NCBI GenBank assembly: GCA_963617485.1
Contig: CAVEPA010000003.1
Location: 62,001-126,000 of the forward strand
Direction of reading: 5' to 3'
Source of the DNA: UBA1757 sp963617485
GTDB taxonomy: Bacteria; Bacteroidota; Bacteroidia; Bacteroidales; UBA1402
Length of the DNA stretch: 64,000 bases
The first letter of the stretch is position 1; each line of letters opens with the position of its first letter. The notes below the pieces were generated by a model. The model worked only from the letters and a program-made list of their open reading frames with translations. It did not search any database and was not told the DNA's origin. A program made the translations under genes and the position numbers. Positions 41,634-51,752 of this stretch are shown here, in pieces.

Positions 41634-41672
41634 AAAAGGGGAAGCCCGGCCGCAGGCCGGGCTTCCCCTTTT
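41634..41672. terminator. Bidirectional terminator between rprY and the SusCD operon
   Basis: A perfect 18-bp stem: AAAAGGGGAAGCCCGGCC (41634-41651), a loop of about 4, and GGCCGGGCTTCCCCTTTT (41655-41672). A/T runs on both sides let it work for rprY (plus) and for the eight-gene pectin operon (minus). Confidence 0.9.
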
Positions 41673-41689
41673 CTTCGTCCCATTCCGGG

Positions 41690-43474
41690 TTAGTCCTTTT
41701 CGATGGTCTTTAAGTCCCACTTGACCCAATAGTCGCCGGCCAGAATGGCGGCGCGTACCTTGTCGTAGTAGGGCGTTCCTTGGTATTTGTCGGCCACGCG
41801 GTCTACCACGGCTTCGGCACCATAGCGTTCGGCCATACGGCACAATATACCATAGGCGCGTCCTTCACCGGCATATTCGGCCAGAGCTTCGTCCAGAATC
41901 AGCAGGTCGTATTCCTTCATACGGGCCGTTTCGTCGAAAGCTTCCCCCTTGCTGTTGTAGAAGGGTCCGCTGCCATCGCTCGTCTTGTCAACGGGGTTCA
42001 GCTTGCGCACGGGGAAGTCGCGCAGGTTGCCGTAGACGCAATTGGCCACACCGATATCGCCATAGCCGCCCGAGGGGCAGAACCAAGTGCTGTACTCGCT
42101 GCGCCAGTATTTGGGCAGGGTCTTGTCGGCAAATTCGTTGGTGACGCCTTCGTTCATAATCACTTCAGCCTGATGCCAATTGCCCAAATGGTTCTCGGCT
42201 TCGGCCAGGTAGAAATGATAGTCGTGGCCTCGGAACAAAGGAATGACGGGATGTATTTCCACGATGCGGTTGCGCAGCCATTCGCCACGGTGATAGTAGT
42301 ATTTGACAAAAGCCGTGTCGCCGTTAATCACATCGATGTTGTTGCGCTGTACCGGGCCGCGCAGGTCAGACTCGCCGTACTTGCCGATGGCAAAGGTCGA
42401 GGGGCGCAGGTAGTACTTGCCCGGCGTGACGGGGCAGAAATACTCGATGATGCGGTTGCGCTGATTGTGCTTGTAGTCGTACATGATACCGGTAATCACC
42501 TGATAGAAGTTGGTGAAGTTGCTGGCATTGTACAGCTCGTTGAAGAAGGTGCGGTAGTACTCGGTGGCATACAGGTTGTCGGCGCCGGTGCGGATAGGAA
42601 TGTTGCAGGCAAAGCGCCAGTCGTCGTAGGCCACTTCCAGCCCGTCGTTGATGGTGCCAGTGTGCACCTTGTACAGATAGGTAATCACTTCGTCCCTTAC
42701 CCAAAGGTAGTCTTCGGGGCGGCCGCGCCAAAGCAGCAGTTCGCAGCGCAGCGAGCGCCATTCTGGTACCATGAATTTCCAGTGGTCGTAGTCGGTGGTG
42801 ACTTCAGCATCGGTATGCCAGGCGGCCCAGTCCATAAGCAGCTTGGAGCCGATACGCTGGTTGTTGTAGAGCACCAGTCCGCTGTCGAGCAGGTTCACGC
42901 AACGGTCGATAAGTTCGGGCATCTGGCAGTGGGTGAACACCTCGCTGTTGCTCAAATCTATTTTCTCTTCCAAGGGGTCATCGAACCAGACGGCTTCGCC
43001 ATAGATGCTGCCCAGCTTGAGATAAGCCCAAACTTTCAGACGAATGGTACTGGAAATTAGCGCATTGAAATTGTCAATGGCGGTATTGTCCATTTCATCG
43101 CCAACCTTTTCACGGTATTGCTTCATCTTGTCGATATAGTCGTTGCAGGCAATCACCACCGAGTAATAAGGTGCCGGGTCGGCATATTCGTTGCCGTCGG
43201 TGGCCTCGTAGGTGTAGATTTTCTGCAAGTCGAGCGGTGCGTTGTCGGTGGTCTGGAAGTAGTCGCCACGCGTATCGGTAAGAATGATGGCATGGTCGGC
43301 GGCTTCCTGCATACGAGTCATAATGCCCAGAAAACCACGGTACATCTCATCGTCCTGGCCGATGTAGTCTTCCCGGTTGATGACATCGTCGGGATCGGTC
43401 TGGAACATCTCGCGGCAAGAACAGAAGAGTAATGCCGCTCCCATGGTCAGTATCAGTATTTTTTTCATATTCAT
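41690..43474 (-). CDS. SusD/RagB-like surface glycan-binding lipoprotein (pair 1)
   Basis: A 594-residue outer-membrane lipoprotein (lipobox FCSC, Cys20) with an alpha-helical SusD fold: the early loop TDPDDVINREDYIGQDDEMYRGFLG, TPR-like helices (ISSTIRLKVWAYLKLGSIYGE, RSLRCELLLWRGRPEDY) and the family C-terminal region (YHFYLAEAENHLGNWHQAEVIMNE). It probably caps the SusC channel encoded 12 bp upstream and binds oligosaccharides. It is the last gene of the operon, ending 18 bp before a strong hairpin. Confidence 0.88.
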   Translation of the reverse strand: MNMKKILILTMGAALLFCSCREMFQTDPDDVINREDYIGQDDEMYRGFLGIMTRMQEAADHAIILTDTRGDYFQTTDNAPLDLQKIYTYEATDGNEYADPAPYYSVVIACNDYIDKMKQYREKVGDEMDNTAIDNFNALISSTIRLKVWAYLKLGSIYGEAVWFDDPLEEKIDLSNSEVFTHCQMPELIDRCVNLLDSGLVLYNNQRIGSKLLMDWAAWHTDAEVTTDYDHWKFMVPEWRSLRCELLLWRGRPEDYLWVRDEVITYLYKVHTGTINDGLEVAYDDWRFACNIPIRTGADNLYATEYYRTFFNELYNASNFTNFYQVITGIMYDYKHNQRNRIIEYFCPVTPGKYYLRPSTFAIGKYGESDLRGPVQRNNIDVINGDTAFVKYYYHRGEWLRNRIVEIHPVIPLFRGHDYHFYLAEAENHLGNWHQAEVIMNEGVTNEFADKTLPKYWRSEYSTWFCPSGGYGDIGVANCVYGNLRDFPVRKLNPVDKTSDGSGPFYNSKGEAFDETARMKEYDLLILDEALAEYAGEGRAYGILCRMAERYGAEAVVDRVADKYQGTPYYDKVRAAILAGDYWVKWDLKTIEKD

Positions 43475-43486
43475 AATGCGCAGTTT

Positions 43487-46400
43487 TTAGAAGTTCAGGT
43501 TGAAACCGATTTTGATGGTTCTGGGATTAGGCACCTTGGCATAATCGATACCGTAAAGGAAGTCATCGTAGCTGTAGGCCAGTTCGGGGTCGTTGCCCAA
43601 GTAATTGCTCCAGGTAAAGAGATTCTCGCCGCTAATCCAGACGTTGCCCGAGTGGATAAAGTTGGCGTTGGGCAGATTGATGGCGTAGTTGAGCGTCAGA
43701 CGGCCCAGCTTGGCATAGCTGGCATCTTCCAGCCAACGGTCGGAGAAGATATTGTTGCCGTTGGGGTCTCCATAGGCGGCGCGGGGCATGCTGGTCTGTT
43801 GGCCTTCAACCTGCCAGCGGTTCAGCACGGCCGTCGACTGGTTATGGAAGTTCTCCATCGATTCCATCTGACGGCGTACGGCATTGTAAATTTTGCCGCC
43901 GATGCTGTAGTTAATCTGAGCCGACAAACTGAACTGGCCAACGCGCAGGCTGCTGAATACCGAACCGAAGAAGTCGGGACGCGAGCTGCCCAGCAGTACC
44001 TTGTCCTGTTCGTTGATGACCTTGTCGTTGTTGGTGTCGACAAAGCGAACGTCGCCGGCCTGGTATTTGGTGTTGTAGACCGATGTCAGGTCGGCAGCAG
44101 CGGCTTCGGCACTGGTGCTGTAGACACCGTCGGTACGATAGCCGTAGAACTGATAGGGAGCTTCGCCCACCTTGAGCTTCACCACAGCGTCTTCGTTGTC
44201 GCTATAGTCGCTGTAGGTGATGCTGAGTTCGTCCTGTTCGCCCAAATCCTTGACAAGGCTCTTGTTGAAGCTGATATTACCGCCCAGCGTCCACGATACG
44301 GCCTTGCTCTCCACGATGGCGGCACGCAACGATGCCGTATAGCCTTGAGAAGCGATGGCGGCCACGTTGGCATAATAGTTGCCCGAAGCGTACACGCTCG
44401 AGATATCCTGCGGAATCAGCAAATCGTAGGCGTAGGTGTTGTAGCCGGAAGCTTCCACTTGCAGACGCTGCTTAAAGAGGCTGGCCTGCAGGCCGATACG
44501 GCTCTGGTTCTGCTTTTCGGGTTCCAGCAGGGTGTTGGGAATATCGTGACGGATAATGGCACCCAAATCGAAGAAGTTGGCACCCGTGTAGTAGTTTTTG
44601 GCATAGTTGCTCGAGAAGCGGCTGTTACCGCTCTTGGCGAACTCGGCACTCAGGCGCAGGTCGTTCACCCACGAAGGCATAAAACTGTGGTTGCCCAGCA
44701 GGTAGCTCAGCTTGGCGGCGGGGTAGAAGTAGTAAAGCGGAGCGGAAAGGCCGCTGACCGAGCTGCCGTCGATGGTGGCCGTCAGGTCGAGGGCGAGCAG
44801 CTGTTTCCAAGTGTACTGGCCTTGCAGGTAGTAGTTGGCCCACACCCAACTGTTGATGTAGCCGCTGGTGTATTGCTCGTCGGTGGTCTTGTCGAGGGTT
44901 GAGTAGTAGTCGTTGGCCGTGTTGTAGCCCGTCGACAAGTCGTATTCGTGCGAGGTGGTCATAATGCGGGCACCGGCGTTGGCAGTCACTTGGTGGATGC
45001 GGTCGAAGGTATTCCGGTAGTTGGCGCGCAAATCGAAGTAGTTGTTGCGGCTTTCGGCCACAGCCATACGCACGGTGTTGCTGCCTATGCCGTAATATTG
45101 TGGATAGATGGCCTGGTTGTCGACACCGGGAATAAAGAGGTTCTCCTCGATATAACGGTATTGGCGATTGTAGGTGGCATGCAGTCCCAGATGCTCGGTG
45201 GCCTGTACCTTCAAGCCCAGCAGCACGTTCACATCGTAGATTTTGTCATCGGCCTCCAGCGTGTTGACGATGGCGGCCGGGTTGCTCACATTTTCGTAGG
45301 CATAGGTGGGCGTTGCGTTGACATTGGCAAAATCGTAGGTAGCATAACGGCTGGTAAGGTTACCGTCGGTGCCGGCGTAATAAGGGTTGAGCACCGGCAT
45401 ATTGCTCCAGGCAGCCAGCATGGGGTTGGTTTCCTGACTCATGCCCTGCTCCTGCAACTGGCTACGCATATAGGCCAAGGCTACCGAAGTAGAAATCTCC
45501 ACCTTACGGCTAACCATCACGTTAGAGTTGATAAGCGTGTGATAACGGTCGTTCTTGGTTCCCTTGATGGTACCGCCATCGGAAGAATAGCCTACGCTCA
45601 TGTTGTACTTGGCAATTTCGTCACCACCTTCCACGCGGAAAACATTGTTGGTAAGCATGGCTCTTTGATAGATTTCGTCCTGCCAACGCGTGTTGTTGTT
45701 GAAGATGTAGGCCGTGGGGTAAGAAGCGTCGGTCTGCAGGAAGGGATAGTCGCTGAGTAGCTGCCCCATGCGTTCGTAGCGTGTCATACCCACCTGACGC
45801 AGGTAGTTCTTGTACTGGTCGGCATCGAGGCTCTCCACGGTACGACCCGCCATTTTGGCACCATATTGTCCCGAGAAAGAAATTCGTGTATCCAGATTGT
45901 CGCTGGTGGCCTGTTCGGTTTCGATAAGCAACACGCCGTTCGAACCCAGCGAACCATAGCGGGCGGCCTCTGCACCTTCGAGCAGGCTGATGCTCTTGAT
46001 GTCGTCGATATTGAGCGAGGTGAACAAGCTGCGGCTATAACCATTGATGGCGGTGGATATCTCGTTGTCCATAAGATAAGGCACACCATTCAGCACGATA
46101 AGCGGCATATTCTCGGCCTTGATGGAGTGAATGCCGCCGGTGTTCAGGTAAGCGCCTTCGCCCGGCATACCGCTCTTGCCGACAACTTGCAGTCCGGAAA
46201 TGTTGCCTTTGAGAGCGTCATCGATGTTCATGGCCTGACGCATGTCCTTTTTGTTGAGCGTGGCGGCCTGAGCGCTATATTTCTCCCAATTTTCGGGAAT
46301 CATCACAATAAGCTTTTCCTTGCCTTGACCCTGGCTGTAGAAGGGCAGTTCTTGGCTGTAGTAGCCATCGCAGCTGATGCTGATAAGCGCGTAGGCATCC

Positions 46401-46588
46401 TTCAGGCGCAGCTGCACACGGCCGTTCTCATCGCTGATGGCGGCGCTTTCGGCACTGGGCGACACTACCATGGCCCCCTTCAGCGCCTGATTGCGGGTGT
46501 CCACCAGGCGGGCCTTGAACTCCAGTTCCTGTGCCCATGCACTTAGGCAGAGCAGGCAGACGAAGATGAAACTATATATCTTTTTCAT
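43487..46588 (-). CDS. SusC/RagA-like TonB-dependent transporter (pair 1), divergent
   Basis: A 1033-residue outer-membrane importer. Signal peptide ends LSAWA; a carboxypeptidase-regulatory-like domain covers about 22-100; the plug covers about 105-230 and the 22-strand barrel follows, ending IKIGFNLNF with a terminal Phe. The plug is unusual for SusC: in place of the DAAAtAIYGaRGANGV type it reads EGAEAARYGSLGSNGVLL. It starts 1 bp after a FAS1 lipoprotein stop and is followed by its SusD. Cargo is probably a pectic fragment, inferred from context. Confidence 0.9.
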   Translation of the reverse strand: MKKIYSFIFVCLLCLSAWAQELEFKARLVDTRNQALKGAMVVSPSAESAAISDENGRVQLRLKDAYALISISCDGYYSQELPFYSQGQGKEKLIVMIPENWEKYSAQAATLNKKDMRQAMNIDDALKGNISGLQVVGKSGMPGEGAYLNTGGIHSIKAENMPLIVLNGVPYLMDNEISTAINGYSRSLFTSLNIDDIKSISLLEGAEAARYGSLGSNGVLLIETEQATSDNLDTRISFSGQYGAKMAGRTVESLDADQYKNYLRQVGMTRYERMGQLLSDYPFLQTDASYPTAYIFNNNTRWQDEIYQRAMLTNNVFRVEGGDEIAKYNMSVGYSSDGGTIKGTKNDRYHTLINSNVMVSRKVEISTSVALAYMRSQLQEQGMSQETNPMLAAWSNMPVLNPYYAGTDGNLTSRYATYDFANVNATPTYAYENVSNPAAIVNTLEADDKIYDVNVLLGLKVQATEHLGLHATYNRQYRYIEENLFIPGVDNQAIYPQYYGIGSNTVRMAVAESRNNYFDLRANYRNTFDRIHQVTANAGARIMTTSHEYDLSTGYNTANDYYSTLDKTTDEQYTSGYINSWVWANYYLQGQYTWKQLLALDLTATIDGSSVSGLSAPLYYFYPAAKLSYLLGNHSFMPSWVNDLRLSAEFAKSGNSRFSSNYAKNYYTGANFFDLGAIIRHDIPNTLLEPEKQNQSRIGLQASLFKQRLQVEASGYNTYAYDLLIPQDISSVYASGNYYANVAAIASQGYTASLRAAIVESKAVSWTLGGNISFNKSLVKDLGEQDELSITYSDYSDNEDAVVKLKVGEAPYQFYGYRTDGVYSTSAEAAAADLTSVYNTKYQAGDVRFVDTNNDKVINEQDKVLLGSSRPDFFGSVFSSLRVGQFSLSAQINYSIGGKIYNAVRRQMESMENFHNQSTAVLNRWQVEGQQTSMPRAAYGDPNGNNIFSDRWLEDASYAKLGRLTLNYAINLPNANFIHSGNVWISGENLFTWSNYLGNDPELAYSYDDFLYGIDYAKVPNPRTIKIGFNLNF

Positions 46589-46589
46589 A

Positions 46590-48398
46590 TCAATAATTGT
46601 TTTTGGTAGGACGTAAGCACCAGTGGTACATCATCAACTGTCGGATATTCGAGGTATTGCGCTGGGCGTTGTAGTCGTAGAGATAACTCATGTCGTTCGA
46701 AGTGATGGTAATGGTGAAATTGCCCTCCTTCTTGACATTGACTATGCCCACTTGGAAACCGTCGGTGTCGTAGGCCTGGGCCTTCTCGCTCAGCGACGAC
46801 CAGTCGTGCCAATTGTAGCCTTCGGGATAACCGATGGACGATTCGCCGTAGTTGTCCACCACCGAAACCGAACCACGGTCGAAGTGATAGTTGGAACCTT
46901 GGGCGTACATCACCATATCCTCAATCAGAACGGTATCGTTGAACTGAATGCTGAGCGAATATTCCAGCGAATGCTTGAAGCCCATACGCAGATAGTATTC
47001 GCCGGCCGGAATGCAACATTCCACAATCTGCTGGCCACGTGGGTTGTCTGACATATAAAGCAAACCATCGTAGGTGACGCTGCAGGGCAGACTGTCGCGG
47101 CGAGCTTCCTTGTCGGGAATGGCCGTCAGCACGTGGTAATACATGGTGGGCAGGGTTTCGCTCAAGGTGAAAGAACCTTGGGCATCGTTCAATACCATGG
47201 GGTCTATCCAATGGTTCCAACGGAAATACTGTTCGCGTTGGGCGGCGGTGCTGTTGTTCCAGATTTCGTAGAAACGCGCTTTCAGACGGTAGATGATGAC
47301 GTTGTTGGGTACCTTCATCCAGTCGACAAAATACATGGTGCCGTTGTTGGCTTTGAACTTGTCGTTGACGCGGACCTTTTGTACGGTGGGACGCCACATG
47401 GCCATGTCGGCGCTGCTGTAGGTCATGGTCTCCCGGTTGCGGGTGTAGCCGCCCACACAGTCGATATCTTCGGTGCCGAGCACATCGGCATCGCTCAGTT
47501 CGCGGTCGACAAAGCAGGCACGCAGCAGCCAGTTCTCGTACTTGGTACGGTCGGAGGCAGTAGCCTTGCGACCCAGCCAGCGCGGAACCTTGGCCAGTGC
47601 GCTGTCCAGCATTAGGGCAATCACCTCGTTCGAAGGAACGAACACCGTGCTGTTGTAGGTCTCGCTGCGCATATTCCACATTTCGGAACCGTCGGAAGTG
47701 TAGCGGTCCATCAGAGTGTTCTCTGTTTCCCAACCCTTGACCGAGTCGCTGTAGATGGTGTTGCCCTGGGCGTTGGTGCCGACGGGCGTACATTTGTTGG
47801 CATCGAAATAGCTGTTCTCGTGACGCTTGACAAGCCGCTTGAAATAAGAATACTGCTCGTCGTCCAAAGCCATGATGGCATCGTAGAGCGAAGGCAATAC
47901 CGACAGCATTCCTTCTTCGATAACGTACAGATAAGCGTCTTGGGTGCGTACTACCCGGCTGAGCTGCTTGCCGCCCAGCTGGACTTTGCCGTCCTTGACG
48001 CTGACCCAAATAGTCTTGCCTTGCCAGGTACTCAAACCCAACCCGTCCCAAAGTCCGCTGGGCGGGCAAGCCACATCGCTGATGCAGAAACGGGCGTAGT
48101 CGGCTTCCTTGGCATAGCCTTCAGCATCGGCCGAGAGCAGGGCATCGGGATAGACAATCAGGCTATAATCTTGCTTGGCGTTCATTTCGGAAAAAATGCC
48201 GGCTTTGTCCAGCAGGCTGTACATCTGCGGATAATGGCTCTGCAGATAGTCGGCGCTACGCTGTTGCACTATTTCCACCTCGCCGTCGGCAAGCAGGGGC
48301 TGGGCCTGGTAGTGTTGCTCCCAAGCATCTTGACAACTGCCCAGTGCAAGGCAGGCCAGTATGGATAATGTGATTAATCTAAAGGTTTTCATAAGCAA
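46590..48398 (-). CDS. FAS1 (fasciclin)-like lipoprotein A
   Basis: A 602-residue predicted surface lipoprotein (LALGSC, Cys22). Two FAS1-like regions are visible but diverged: about 55-165 (MYSLLDKAGIFSEM, DYSLIVYPDALL) and about 240-345 (TVFVPSNEVIALMLDSALAK, WLLRACFVDRELSDAD). The last ~170 residues (GEYYLRMGFKHSLEYSLSIQF, HDWSSLSEKAQAYDTDGFQVG) look like a beta-sandwich carbohydrate-binding module. It sits between FAS1 lipoprotein B and SusC pair 1. A glycan-binding role is inferred from position. Confidence 0.75.
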   Translation of the reverse strand: MLMKTFRLITLSILACLALGSCQDAWEQHYQAQPLLADGEVEIVQQRSADYLQSHYPQMYSLLDKAGIFSEMNAKQDYSLIVYPDALLSADAEGYAKEADYARFCISDVACPPSGLWDGLGLSTWQGKTIWVSVKDGKVQLGGKQLSRVVRTQDAYLYVIEEGMLSVLPSLYDAIMALDDEQYSYFKRLVKRHENSYFDANKCTPVGTNAQGNTIYSDSVKGWETENTLMDRYTSDGSEMWNMRSETYNSTVFVPSNEVIALMLDSALAKVPRWLGRKATASDRTKYENWLLRACFVDRELSDADVLGTEDIDCVGGYTRNRETMTYSSADMAMWRPTVQKVRVNDKFKANNGTMYFVDWMKVPNNVIIYRLKARFYEIWNNSTAAQREQYFRWNHWIDPMVLNDAQGSFTLSETLPTMYYHVLTAIPDKEARRDSLPCSVTYDGLLYMSDNPRGQQIVECCIPAGEYYLRMGFKHSLEYSLSIQFNDTVLIEDMVMYAQGSNYHFDRGSVSVVDNYGESSIGYPEGYNWHDWSSLSEKAQAYDTDGFQVGIVNVKKEGNFTITITSNDMSYLYDYNAQRNTSNIRQLMMYHWCLRPTKNNY

Positions 48399-48404
48399 AC
48401 TTCA

Positions 48405-50183
48405 TTAATCTTCGATAGGCGTAAACTTGATGTAGTCCCACAGTTGCTGGTAGTTGCCGTACGATGAGGCGTTCACATCCATAAAAGTGGCACGCAGGCT
48501 GTGGCTGGAAGTGCCTTCGAATACCAGTGACTCGAAAATGCAGTCGCCCTTCACCGTGTGGTCGTTCTTGTCCCAACCTTTCCACATATAGATTTGCTTG
48601 GCGAAGTCGTCCAGATTGAACTTGACGGCACTGCCACCGCCATAGAATTTGGTAGCCAGCGGCTTGGCACCGGCGTAGAAAATCTCAACACGGTAACGGC
48701 CCTTCACAATGGTGGGGGTCTGGAACTCGATATAGCCCGAATAACCCAGGTTGAGTATCATCAGGTTGTTCATATAAGCGTTCAAGCTATTGGCGTAAGG
48801 CAGCGTGGCATCGGTATTGGCCTTGGTTTTGAAGAAACCCACCGTGAGCTTGCTCGACTTTGGCGATGTCTTCTTGTAGCTGAACGAACTGGCCTTGCCG
48901 TAGGTGCTGGTGCTGGACAAATCTATCGAATACTCTTTGGTGCCGGGTTCGGCGCTGAACAAATTGCCCAGGCTGTTTGCTGCACCGTAAGTGTTCACTA
49001 TCGAGATGATGTCGCTGCTGTTGCAAACGTCCCAAATAACAACGGTGGGCTTGGGACACCAAACGGGCAACACGCTGCCCACACGGTGGATGTAGCCGTT
49101 GCTGGCGGCAATGTCGGAACGGACAAACTTGCAGGAGTCTTCGCTGCCTGCGTTGATGATGCTGACACCATCCAGCGTCCGCACGGTGATGATTTCGTTC
49201 TTCAGGCCACTGTCAATCACCTTGGTTTCACCTTCGCTGGCTGTATTGGTCAGCTCTGCCTTGGTGGTGGCACCCGGCAGAATGTGATAGGAAACGTAGC
49301 GGAAAAGCAGGCTGCTGCTGTCGGTAGGCTGGGCATCGGTCTTGGCACTCCCGTCCTTGTCGCGCAGGTAGTTGCTCAAGTCGTCGAGGCTGAAGATGTT
49401 ATGCTCGTTGTAGCACTGGTCGGTAACAGCCAGCACTGTGTAGCGAATCTGGTTCACCACGTAGGAACCGTCCCTTTGAGGCACCGTGTCGGACGAGAGC
49501 TGGAGCATATCGTCCAGACCGCATTGCTTGATGGCCTCCACGAAAATCTTGTACTCGCCGCTGATTTCCATTTTGTCGAGAACGGTCTCCACCAGCGGAA
49601 TCATAACGCTGCCTATCTCGTATATGCGGCCGTTCACCGTCTGGCGGTCCATGTCTTTTAACATGGCCTGATTGTTGATATAAACGTGCAGCGTGTCTTG
49701 ATACGTGCTGTTGGCGCGCACTTCATCGTCCACATCGTTGTCGATGTAGCCGTAGCTCAAGCTCAGATAGTTGCCGAAAACTGTCGGTGTGCTGATGCTG
49801 CCTTCGGTAAGACTCTGGATAAAGGATGCTTCGTTGATGCTGCCCTCTATCATGTGTGTCTGGATAATCTGACGCGCATAGAGCGAGTCGAGTTCCTTGA
49901 ACGAACTGATGTGACGCTCGTCCATAAAGGCTTGCATGGCCTCGTTGTTGGGCGCGAACAAGGTGATGGTAGTGCTGGCATCGTTCAGCGCATTGTAATA
50001 GTCGGCTGCCTTGAGGAAGTCCAAAAAGAGGCTGAAGTCTTCGTTGTGCTTCTCCAGGTAGGCAGTATTGGTAATCTTGGTGTTGTCGCCATCGTCCAGC
50101 ACGAACATCTGGCCCATATAGGGATCCTGACAGGCGGCAAGGCCAAGCACCAAAATTAGCGTGGATAATATATACTTTTTCAT
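48405..50183 (-). CDS. FAS1 (fasciclin)-domain lipoprotein B
   Basis: A 592-residue lipoprotein (LGLAAC, Cys18). A first FAS1 domain lies at about 45-205 (FLDFLKAADYYNAL, TITLFAPNNEAMQAFM, DRQTVNGRIYEIGSVMIPL) and a second at about 208-390 (FVEAIKQCGLDDML, YTVLAVTDQCYNE, SNGYIHRVGSVLPVW). The C-terminal ~180 residues look like a beta-sandwich (YSGYIEFQTPTIVKGRYRVEIFYAG). Only 6 bp separate it from lipoprotein A and 15 bp from SusD pair 2. Most likely an accessory glycan-binding protein. Confidence 0.85.
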   Translation of the reverse strand: MKKYILSTLILVLGLAACQDPYMGQMFVLDDGDNTKITNTAYLEKHNEDFSLFLDFLKAADYYNALNDASTTITLFAPNNEAMQAFMDERHISSFKELDSLYARQIIQTHMIEGSINEASFIQSLTEGSISTPTVFGNYLSLSYGYIDNDVDDEVRANSTYQDTLHVYINNQAMLKDMDRQTVNGRIYEIGSVMIPLVETVLDKMEISGEYKIFVEAIKQCGLDDMLQLSSDTVPQRDGSYVVNQIRYTVLAVTDQCYNEHNIFSLDDLSNYLRDKDGSAKTDAQPTDSSSLLFRYVSYHILPGATTKAELTNTASEGETKVIDSGLKNEIITVRTLDGVSIINAGSEDSCKFVRSDIAASNGYIHRVGSVLPVWCPKPTVVIWDVCNSSDIISIVNTYGAANSLGNLFSAEPGTKEYSIDLSSTSTYGKASSFSYKKTSPKSSKLTVGFFKTKANTDATLPYANSLNAYMNNLMILNLGYSGYIEFQTPTIVKGRYRVEIFYAGAKPLATKFYGGGSAVKFNLDDFAKQIYMWKGWDKNDHTVKGDCIFESLVFEGTSSHSLRATFMDVNASSYGNYQQLWDYIKFTPIED

Positions 50184-50198
50184 ATACTCGCTATTTGA

Positions 50199-51740
50199 TT
50201 ATTCGTAATACGGATTCTGCACCAGCAAGGAGTTGACTTCCAGTTCGTCCTCCCAAACAGGCAGATAAAGGGCATTGTTGTCGGAAAGTACCGAGAGCAA
50301 CCAGCTGCTGCTGGCCGACTGGTTGAAGTCGAGCAATCGCGAAACGATAAGCTCGGTCTTGTACTTGTAGTTGTCGCGGCGGCCCATACGCAGCATGTCG
50401 TACCAGGCCTTGCCTTCGCCGGCCAGTTCGGTGGCGCGCTCGTTGAGCAGAAGCGTGAGCATATCCAGTTCGCTGGCCGTTGTCAGGTCGATGTCGTCTT
50501 CCACCTTGGCCAAATTGGAGCGGCTGCGCAATTTGTCCATCTCGGCGGCGGCTTCCTGGTAGCGTCCCTGCATAATCAGGGCTTCGGCTTTCATCAGCAC
50601 CACTTCGCCCACACGGTAAAGAATGAAGTTGACATCGAAGTGCTCGGAGGTGCGCTTCTCGGTGAGCACCTCTGAACCGATGTATTTCCAGCAATAGCCC
50701 GTGGTGGCCACCGCATAGTTGTCGCGGCAGTAGAAACCGCCGTACATGCTGCGCACGGCTTCCGTCATCCTGGTTTGCGTATAGGTGTATTCATCCACGA
50801 AAAGCTCGGTCATCTTCTGGGTGTAAGCATAGACGCGTCGGCTGTCGGCATCGCTGAAAAGCACGGGCAAATCGCAAAGCTGCTCTTCGTCTTCGTCCCA
50901 TTGCAGTTCCAGAATGGATTCGTTGCTATTGCCCGGGTTGAAGATGGAGAACCATGCGCTGTGTGTGGGGCTGGTCAGCAACTTGGGCGCATACGATGAA
51001 GTGGACAGCAGAATGGAGTCGCAGTAGTGTTCGGCTGTGTTGTAGTCTTCGTCCCACAGGCAAACATCGGCCATCAGAGCGTAGAGAGCCCATTTGGTGG
51101 CGCGGCCCTTGTTCTCCCAAGTCTTGTTGTAATACTCCTTGGCGGCACCCGAAGCCAAAGCCGTGGTGATGTCCTGACGAATCTGGGCTACAACCTCCGC
51201 TTCGGACGATTGCTTGACCAGATAGCTCTGCGAGTCGTCTTCGTAAGGCAGCAGAATCAGCGGCACATCTTTCCAGTTGCGAACTAGATAGAAATAGCTG
51301 AGAGCGCGCAGGAAATAGGCTTCAGCCTTGTGGGCGTTCAGCATGTTGCGGTCGTAGGTTTCATCGTTGGACAATACTTTTTCGGCGTTTTTCAGCACAC
51401 CGTTGGCCACGTTGATAACCGTATAGAACGAACCCCAACTGGCCAGCGCTTCGCTGGTTTCCTTTACGCGGAACTCCTGCAGGGCCGAGTAGGAACTACG
51501 GCTGAACAATTGTCCGGCACGCAGCTCGCCGTAGGGGATAAGCTTGCTGTCCACCATCTCGCGGTAGTAGTAATAACAGCCGTTGAGCATGGCTTCCACT
51601 TCTTCCTTGTTTTCCCAATAATAATCGCTCACCTGCTCGTTCTGCGGATAAACCTCCAGCCACTGGGTGCAGGAGCTGAGCGCTGATGTAAGTCCTACCG
51701 TAAGGAGGACGGCATAAAAGATATTCTTGAATGTTTTCAT
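50199..51740 (-). CDS. SusD/RagB-like surface glycan-binding lipoprotein (pair 2)
   Basis: A 513-residue lipoprotein (SALSSC, Cys24). The classic SusD start WLEVYPQNEQVSDYYWENKEEVEAMLNGCY and the TPR helices AEAYFLRALSYFYLVRNWKDVPL are easy to recognise, as is the C-terminal ERATELAGEGKAWYDMLRMGR. It follows SusC pair 2 by 12 bp. It is closer to canonical SusD than the pair 1 protein. Confidence 0.95.
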   Translation of the reverse strand: MKTFKNIFYAVLLTVGLTSALSSCTQWLEVYPQNEQVSDYYWENKEEVEAMLNGCYYYYREMVDSKLIPYGELRAGQLFSRSSYSALQEFRVKETSEALASWGSFYTVINVANGVLKNAEKVLSNDETYDRNMLNAHKAEAYFLRALSYFYLVRNWKDVPLILLPYEDDSQSYLVKQSSEAEVVAQIRQDITTALASGAAKEYYNKTWENKGRATKWALYALMADVCLWDEDYNTAEHYCDSILLSTSSYAPKLLTSPTHSAWFSIFNPGNSNESILELQWDEDEEQLCDLPVLFSDADSRRVYAYTQKMTELFVDEYTYTQTRMTEAVRSMYGGFYCRDNYAVATTGYCWKYIGSEVLTEKRTSEHFDVNFILYRVGEVVLMKAEALIMQGRYQEAAAEMDKLRSRSNLAKVEDDIDLTTASELDMLTLLLNERATELAGEGKAWYDMLRMGRRDNYKYKTELIVSRLLDFNQSASSSWLLSVLSDNNALYLPVWEDELEVNSLLVQNPYYE

Positions 51741-51752
51741 AGTGGATCCTCC

